From: Liolophura sinensis
Taxonomy: Eukaryota > Mollusca > Polyplacophora > Chitonida > Chitonidae
NCBI RefSeq assembly: GCF_032854445.1
Contig: NC_088297.1
Coordinates: 21,711,127-21,775,126 of the forward strand
Reading direction: 5' to 3'
DNA length: 64,000 bases
Of this stretch, positions 25,701-34,700 are shown one piece after another. A program made the translations under genes and the position numbers. Each line of letters opens with the position of its first letter. Position 1 is the first letter of the stretch. The notes under the pieces are model-generated. The model made no database searches and was not told the DNA's origin. It saw only the letters and a list, made by a program, of their open reading frames with translations.

Positions 25701-28700
25701 TAAGAGCATGCTAAGAACCATTTGTCTATTATTTAGGGGGCCTCCGTGGCTCAGTCGGTTAGCGCGCTAGCGCAGCGTAGTGACCCAGAAGCCTCTCACC
25801 AATGCGGTCGCTGTGAGTTCAAGACCAGCTCATGCTGGCTTCCTCTCCGGCCGTACGTGGGAAGGTCTGCCAGCAACCTGCGGATGGTCGTGGGTTTCCA
25901 CCGGGCTCTGCCCGGTTTCCACCCACCATAATGCTGGCCGCCGTCGTATAAGTGAAATATTCTTGAGTACGGCGTAAAACACCAATCAAAAAAAAAAAAA
26001 AAAAAAAAAAAAAATCTATTATTTAGCCACCAAGGGGTGCCACACATTTTTGTCTCAAATGCATTATGCTCTTCTTGTCAAAAATTCAACAGGAAACCGA
26101 AATATTTTGTTGTGTTATTGTACAGGATTTGCTCGATTTCCTCCCACCATAATGCTGGCTACAGTTATGTAGAGGAAATATTCAAGTAGTGCGTAAAACA
26201 CCAATCAAATAAATAAAATATTATTATTTATTAAATATAATTATAGTAAAGGAAGTGGCAGTAAAAACTGAAAAAATTAGTATTAACTGGTATCTTCTAG
26301 GCGGAAACAAACTTAAGATAAAGGTGAAAATAGTGTTTACAAAAAAAAAAACCAAACTAAAAAAAAAAACCCAAAAAACTCTGGACCTTGCCAGAATGTT
26401 TTTCTTCTTGTGCATGAATTACCTTTTACTCTTAATACAGCATCTGTTTCTGTCTTTGCTTTTAATCAGCAAGTGAATATAGAAGCTGTTGTCTTTACAT
26501 TAGAAATGTTAAAAAATTCATAGTATGAAGATTTTTTCTTGTATTTTGATTCTCCAGGGATCACAAATACAACCTCTGTCTGACTGGAGACAGCTTACAG
26601 TATCTCATGAGGCATCTGAAGGTAAGCCTACACAATCTGGTGTCTTTAAGTATTTATTAATCTAGGAAAGCATACTTTGAGCCATCCAGGTAGAGTAGGT
26701 AGAGCAGGTATACAGTAAGTAATTTTTTTATATTGCAACACTCACCAAAATGTATTTAACAGAGAATGCGGTTAATGAAATAAGAAAACATTGAGAACCG
26801 ATACTTTGAGAGAAGTGGGGCGCCTCCATGGCTGAGGGGATAAGCATGCCGGCACGGCGCAATGACCCATATCCTCCCACCAGTGAAGTCAGTGTGAGTT
26901 CAAGTCCAGCTCATGCTGACTCCCTCCCCATTATGTATGTGGGAAGGTCTTCCAGCAAACTGTGGATGGTCGTGGGTTTCCTCCCACCATAATGCTGGCA
27001 GCCATTGTGTAAGTGAAATATTCTTGAGTACGGCATAGAACTCCAGTCAAAGAAATAAATGAAATAAATGGAGAGAAGTGTGAAGGAAACCATATGGACC
27101 CCAATTTCTCAAGCTTTTCCTTTTCGCATATGAAAGAGCATCTTTCAGTGCAATTTATGCATATTTATAATTTGATTTTGGAGACAAAGCTACATTTGTT
27201 GGATTGGCCAGTTTCAAGGCTTCACAAAAAGTATGATTTTAATAATTTTACCCTTCAGCATAGAATAATGCCTTTAGAATATGTTTGAACGAACACCTTG
27301 CAACATGAGAAAAGGTTGAAGAGTTACTAACAGTCAGAGAGCAAAAATCATAACAAGGGCAACCCTCTTTGTGATGTTTTTGTTCCATGTGGGTGAAAGC
27401 CTAAATGGAACATTTGTTTTGTTTATTTCATTCACTCCATACTTTCACCCCATTCTCTGTTGGACACACTTTAGTGTGGCAGCTTATGAAAATTATTAAA
27501 TACATATATTTTATTAAATTTAATGTTTTGCTTAATTTCTTTATCTATTTTCGTACAGGCAGGTATGTATATGTATAAAGATCACCGAGTCATTTGAATA
27601 TAGTTTTTAAATGTGTCTGCAATAATCTTGTGAAAGCATAATAAAATGGTGTTCTGTTTTCCCTTTCTTTCAGGTTGATGATAACATGATAATGTTACAG
27701 ATTTTCAATCAACACTTCAAAGTCATACGTAAGTTTTTCAATCAGAAAACCAAAAATTTGCTTTAAAAAATAATGCCCCAGGACTGATCAAGCAGAGTAC
27801 AGTTTGTGATTTATTTATTTATTGTTGTTTTATGAAAATTATTGTGAAAGGGGTCAAATAAAAAAACATTACAAAGTAAATGACATAAATTTGCCTTTCA
27901 AAAACACATTTTTAAGATATCCATAAATGTCAAGTAATATTACTTTTGATGCTGATATATAGTTTCCCCAGTAGGATATGATCAACCTTCGAAACAAACC
28001 TTCAAACCCCTGCCTTAATGTCAACCAAACTCTCTCTGGGCCTCTGTGGCTCAGTTGGTTAGCGTGCTAGCGCTGCACAATGATCCAGGAGCCTCTCACC
28101 AATGCGGTCGCTGTGAGTTCAAGTCCAGCTCGTGCTGGCTTCCTCTCCGGCCGTACGTGGGAAAGCATGCCAGCAAGCTGTGGATGGTCATGGGTTTCCC
28201 CCCGGCTCTGCCCATTTTCCTCCAACCATAATGCTGGCTGCTGTCGTATAAGTGAAATATTCCTGAGTATGGCATAAAACACCAATCAAATAAATAAATA
28301 AATCAACCAAACTCTCAGAATCAGGTAAAATAAGCAATTCAGCCATCAACAATTTTTTTTTACATTTAACTCAAAATGTTATCAACTGTATTTTGCATTC
28401 TGATTTGCATTTCTTTTTTTTTTCATTATTTCAGATTCATATGAGAAAGAGATAATTGTTTGTTGATTAAAATATTTTGCTCCTGTTTATTTTTGTTTCA
28501 GTTCACACAGACAACAAACCGAATCTGGAGCTTCTGACTGATCAAAACGGGAACAAATCACACTCCTCATCATTGTCACCGTCACCACCCAAGAAACACA
28601 CGAGGGATGAAGTGTCCCTGAACTTGCTACAAGAGTGTATCAAACGGGTCAGAGACGGACCCCCTTGTCTGCCCTCTATCTGCTTCTATACCTTCCTCAA

Positions 28701-31700
28701 TGCTTACCAAGGGTATGTACTCTTTATTGCCTAAAACTTTAAAGCTGTGTGTGATAAGAGATATGATCTAATTTCATTTATAATCATTTGTGATGCTGCA
28801 CAGTTAAATTAGTCAGCCATTGAGATTGTATGTTGGGACGGAAGTTGTATGTGATTGGTTAGGAGGCAAAAGTGTTTGTGAAAACGATAGCACAAGATAG
28901 CACTCATCTGGTTTCCTCCCACCTCCCTGGTTTCTCCAGATACGCTAGTTTCCGTTTGGTACTCTGGTTTCCTTTGGGTACTTTTTTTGTCTCTGAGCAC
29001 ACTGTTTTCCTCTGGGTACTCTGATTTTCTCTGAGCACTGAGGTCTCTTTCTGGTACTCTGTTTTCCTCTCAATGCTCTGTTTTCGTACAGTCACCCTCG
29101 TGTCCTGGCACTGGTTTCCTTCAGGTTCTTTAGTTTCCTTCTGTTTTTCTGGCCCATACCTACTACATGTCTATTCTAGCCTCCTACGCAGCTGTCTGCA
29201 GTGCCCTCCATGTTCATGTGACATTACCGTTTTCTTTGTTTTCTCCTCACAGACTTATCTGTAGTGTCATATCTCCTGACAACACCGTGATATCAGGGGG
29301 ATTTGAAGACTCCAGTATTAAACTGTGGAGCCTCGCTCCAAAGAAGTTGTCGACAGCGCCTTCTACCTGCAATCCCAGTCATGTGTTGTTGGGGTCACAG
29401 TACGAAGACGAGAGCGAAGATGAAATAACGAGAGTGTAAGTATTGTGGCGATGGTATCTAAGACTGTAGAATGATACAAAAGTGGTGTGACAAGGGTGCT
29501 ACATAGACTTTCAAATCATCTGTTTTGTTGGACAGGGTGTATGTATTGAGACTTGTTTATTTAACAATATTTTACAACTTATTCTTTTGATTCACAGGTT
29601 TGATTCTTGAGCTGCTCACTTGATTCTTTTGATTCACAGGTTTGACTCTTGAGCTGCTCACTTGATCCTTTTGATTCACAGGTTTGATTCTTGAGCTGCT
29701 CACTTGATTCTTTTGATTCTCAGGTTTGATTCTTGAGCTGCTCACTTGATTCTTTTGATTCACAGGTTTGATTCTTGAGCTGCTCACTTGATTCTTTTGA
29801 TTCACAGGTTTGATTCTTAAGCTGCTCACTTCATTCTTTTGATTCACAGGTTTGATTCTTGAGCTGCTCACTTCATTCTTTTGATTCACAAATCGCTTTT
29901 TAGAATAACAAGCCCTTTTGATTCACAAGTAGTTCACTTGATTCACAGACTTTTATATTCAGAAGTTGTTCTTTGATTGACAAGTTGCATTTATCATTCC
30001 GAAATTTTTCTGTTGGAATGGTGTGATTCTTTCAGTGCAATTTATGTGCGTTTTTAATTTGATTTTGGAAACACAACTACATTGGTCGGACTGGCCAGGT
30101 TCAATGTTTCACAAAAAGTATAATTTTATCAGTCATTACAGAATATTGCCTTTACAATATGCTTGAATAAACAACGTGGCAAACATGCGAGAAGGTTGAG
30201 GAATTGTAGCATTTTCTGCAGACAGGAAATAATAAGTCAATTCATGAATGAATCCATCATCCAGTGAGTAAATAATTCCTGTTCTCCTCACAGGACGATG
30301 CGAGAGCAGGAAACAGTGTGTTTGCGAGGTCATTGCGGGTCGGTGTTCAAAACCTGCTTCAGCCACGACACCAAATATCTTCTGTCCTGTTCAGAAGACA
30401 CAACAGGTATGTAGACACCTGGCACCAGAACTGGACATTGTTTAATTTCTTGTCTTGCAGCAGCTCATTTGTATTCCCAAATACATCATCTTGTGATAAA
30501 TCAGAAACCATATCTATATGTAGGAAGATAAACCTAAAAAATAACTACATGTAAATTTATCTTGATCTGAACTATTTCTTGAGTATGGTATGTAGCATCA
30601 GTCAGATACTGCATTTCCCTTAAAGCTTGGTATGTGAAAATGCACTTTCAGAAACCTGTAAAGGTCTATAAATGATAATTTTGAAGACTTTTGGAGCTAA
30701 ACTTTAGGGGAATTACTGTAAACACAGTGTATAAAACCCCATATCTTATACTGACATTCATATTTTTTTCAAATTTTGTATTAGACAACCCTGTTAATTT
30801 TTTGAGATTTGTTGCATTTCTTATAGTTCGGCTGTGGGACTTGAACACACATACGAATGTGGTGTGTTACCGTGGACACGCTTATCCTGTCTGGGATATA
30901 GATGTCAGGTGAGTGAACTGTTGCTAGGTGTGGTCATGTGACTTGTGGCTGCCTACACTGGCATATTTTAGGCAGATTACTTGTAGTTAGTCAAAGTGAG
31001 ATTTGCCATCTTTTCGAAGTTACATTAGGAATATTTTTCTAAAATTTGTGGAAAAGCTGTGAATTCTTGTGTAAGCTTAACTACACCTGTCTTCAATGGT
31101 TAATGAGCTGTTGACTTGTTGTCATTGTTACAGCCCAGTGGGAGGCAACTTTGTGAGCTGTTCTCATGACCACACAGCCAAACTGTGGAGCACAGACCGC
31201 CTGTTTCCACTACGAAGCTATATCGGTCACTCGTATGATGTAGATGTGAGTACTGTATATCACATAATCCGGTGTATATCACATAATCCAGTGTATATCA
31301 CATAATCTGGTGTATATCACATAATCCGGTGTATATCACATAATCCGGTGTATATCACAATCGGGTGTATATCACATAATCCGGTGTATATCACATAATC
31401 TGGTGTATATCACATAATCCGGTGTATATCACATAATCCGGTGTATATCATAATCTGGTGTATATCACAATCGGGTGTATATCACATAATCTGGTGTATA
31501 TCACAATCGGGTGTATATCACATAATCCGGTGTATATCACATAATCCGGTGTATATCACAATCGGGTGTATATCACATAATCCGGTGTATATCACATAAT
31601 CTGGTGTATATCACATAATCCGGTGTATATCACATAATCCGGTGTATATCACATAATCTGGTGTATATCTCATAATCCAGTATTTATCAGACATTCCGGT

Positions 31701-34700
31701 GTCACAGAATTTATTGTCAAGTTCATGAATTACAAATAACCAGCTCAGAGTCATGTCAAGCGATAGGGATTCACTTCCTAGATAAAAGGTACACATCCAG
31801 GGCCAAATACAATGACATTTTGATACCCATAAAGGTTATCCGAAACAAGCTGAAATTGGTAGGAGAATGTTGCCTGATAAATTTAACTTAAAAGTTAAAA
31901 AAAAAAAATCCCTATATTTGTACTTAGTGTAAGTAATTGTGACACCATAGTTTGGCAGATTATATTTAAGTCATTGATTTCAGGTTTCTTATTTTTTGGA
32001 AAACAAATTAGGCCAGATTATCGCATTAATAGGGTGGCCAGAAAGGAAAGCTGTATTTGGCCCTGGCACCATGCAAACCCATAAAAAGCTTGTAAAATAA
32101 TTACACCATACTCAATAATATTTCACTTATACAATGGTTGGAGGAAACAGGGCAGAGCCCGGGAGAAACCCACCGCCATCCATGGGTTTTACATTTACAT
32201 CACAGCTTAATATCTAGCTCAGTTGTGATATGGGAACAATCACAGAAATTAAACTTTCAGTTCAGTGAATCTTCTTTTAATGTCAGAAGAAGGTATAAAA
32301 ATGAAACTGAAATATCTCCTAATTTCATGGGAAAAGTAGACTGTGCCAGCAGTTATTTTCATATTTAATATGTATTTATGTGATTGGAAACCCTTATAAA
32401 TAATATATTTTTCTGTTCTTGGATTTTTGTAATATCGGCTCGACCATTATAGAAACACAAAATAGAATTGGTTTCGCTTTACTGACAATGATGGCATTGT
32501 AATTTTCCAGTGTATTCAGTTTCACCCCAACTCAAACTATGTGGCGACGGGTTCTAGTGACAAGACGGTGAGGTTGTGGAGTGCCCAGGAGGGAAAATCT
32601 GTGCGGCTATTACAGGGACATCGTAGCGGAGTCCTGTCCGTGGCTTTCTCACCGAATGGCAAATATTTAGCTTCAGCAGGTAAGGAGAGGTAATTCATAG
32701 ATACCTCTGAGAATAGTTTCTCTGTTTTCTGATTGGTGGATTGTAGGAGTAGATGTTCAATATGAGGTGTTGAGAAACTGCTGCAATTGAGAATAATTGC
32801 TTGTGCTTCTGCGTACAGAAATGCCCGTTAACAAATTGGAGAAATGTAAGGAAAACAAGGAAAACTGACCAGTTATCTACTGTGAACATGTAATTGGATG
32901 TATACGAATACGAGGGATGCAGAATTGTGACAATATCGCTTTATTTAGTAGGTATTTTCAGGTTTAGTACTGATCGGATATTTTTTAATATGGCTGCCTT
33001 CTGTCTTTGTGTAATAAGTGTATTCTTGGGGTTTTTTTTTTTTTAAGTTAGTACCAGCAGAGGCTAGCTCTTGTGCCACCATGGAATATTCTCTAAAATG
33101 ACATTACCAATCAAATCAGTAACTGAGCTTAAAGGAGAAGAAAATTTAAATATCAGTCAAATGCCATGGAAAAGAGTATGTATTTCCTCGCAGGTGCATG
33201 CCATAAAAAACATTCTGATATGTACCTCAACTTGATAAATTATAAATAAAGTCAGTGTCAACATCCTCTGTGGGCGACTCCATTTTGCCCAAGAAATAGA
33301 CCTGAAGTCTTCTGTGTTAGGAGGAGAATTCCCGTCGGAAACCGTCGAAGTGCAATTCATACTTTTCCGGTAGAACTCTTCTTCCCAGAGGGTAGCGAAC
33401 AGTACAGTTTGTTTTCCGCTTGACAATCGGAAAACTGGAATGTTGGACGTAGCTTTCGAGTTTACATGAACAAGCCGGCAGTTTTAACGACTCTCATTGG
33501 CAGAGACACCAATACGGTCGCTGTGAGTTCAAGTCCAGCTCATGCTGGCTTCCTCTCCGGCCGTAAGTGGGAAGGTCTGCCAGCAACCTGCGGATGGTCG
33601 TGGGATCCCTCAGGCTCTGCCCGGTTTCCACCCACCATAATGCTGGCCGCCGTCGTATAAGTGAAATATTCTTGAGTACGGCGTAAAACACCAATCAAAA
33701 AAAAAAAAAAAAATCATTGGCTGAGAGGCATCACACCCCCTGCATAAATTACAGGGTGTTAAAGATGGAGGACACGACGGATTCAGCAATTTATGCCAGC
33801 TTTGCCAGTTTCCGGGATTTACGTGTATGACAAGGAAAGATCACAAAATTATGCAGCAGGCACCACCAGATAGAAAAAAAATGTGCTCTTTTCAGCCCAT
33901 AGTGTCATGTTTTTAAGTTTTCTTCTCCTTTAAGTCATGTTGTTGTTGTTGCAGGAGAAGACCGACGTATCCGAGTGTGGGATCTAGGTAGTGGTCAGCT
34001 ATACAAGGAGTTCAAAGGTCATACTGATACTGTCTACGCTCTCAGCTTTAACAGAGACGGATCATTACTAGCCTCGGGTGAGCTGATCCGTGCAGTGACA
34101 TGTCTCTTTGTATTAACCTTTGCTGTTGTATTAACCTTTGCTGTTGTATTAACTTTTGCTATTGTATTAATGTTTGCTATTGTATTAACCATTGTTGTTG
34201 TATTAATTTTTGCTGGTGTATTATCTATTGCTGTTGTGTTGTATCAACCTTTGCTGTTGTATTAACTTTTGCTGTTGTATTAACTTTTGCTGTTGTATCA
34301 ACTTTTGCTGTTGTATCAACTTTTGCTGTTGTATTAACCTTTGCTGTTGTATTAACCTTTGCTGTTGTATCAACTTTTGCTGTTGTATTAACCTTTGCTG
34401 TTGAATCAACTTTTGCTATTACATTACCTTTTGCTGTTGTATTCACTTTGTTCCATTTCTGTCTTCAAATGAACTTTTCTGGTAGCAGCACTTTGGTGTC
34501 ATGGACTCACTCTGTCATAAAAAGACATACATGAACTACCCTAGTCTGATTTTTGGGACACCTAGTCTGCACATTTTAGCCAATATACATGTAATTGTAG
34601 CAGGTCTTTTTTTCTCACATGGTAAGGCTATCTAATAAACAACATTCTCATATCTTTACTTTTCCAAAAAGCTGAGAAAAAAATGTAATTTTCTGCTTTT

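Noticed and set aside
25737-25830. Genuine tRNA gene at the head of SINE-A
   Set aside because: A and B boxes are present but no cloverleaf or acceptor stem is formed, and the sequence continues into the SINE body with a poly-A tail and target duplications.
29572-29889. Minus-strand frame of 105 aa with a 14-residue repeat
   Set aside because: It comes from the 42-bp minisatellite inside a TAF5L intron; there is no non-repeat part, start context or neighbour to support a gene.
34100-34534. Open frame of 144 aa with repeating LTFAVV
   Set aside because: It is a translation of the 18-bp minisatellite; the period is a multiple of three so frames stay open on both strands.
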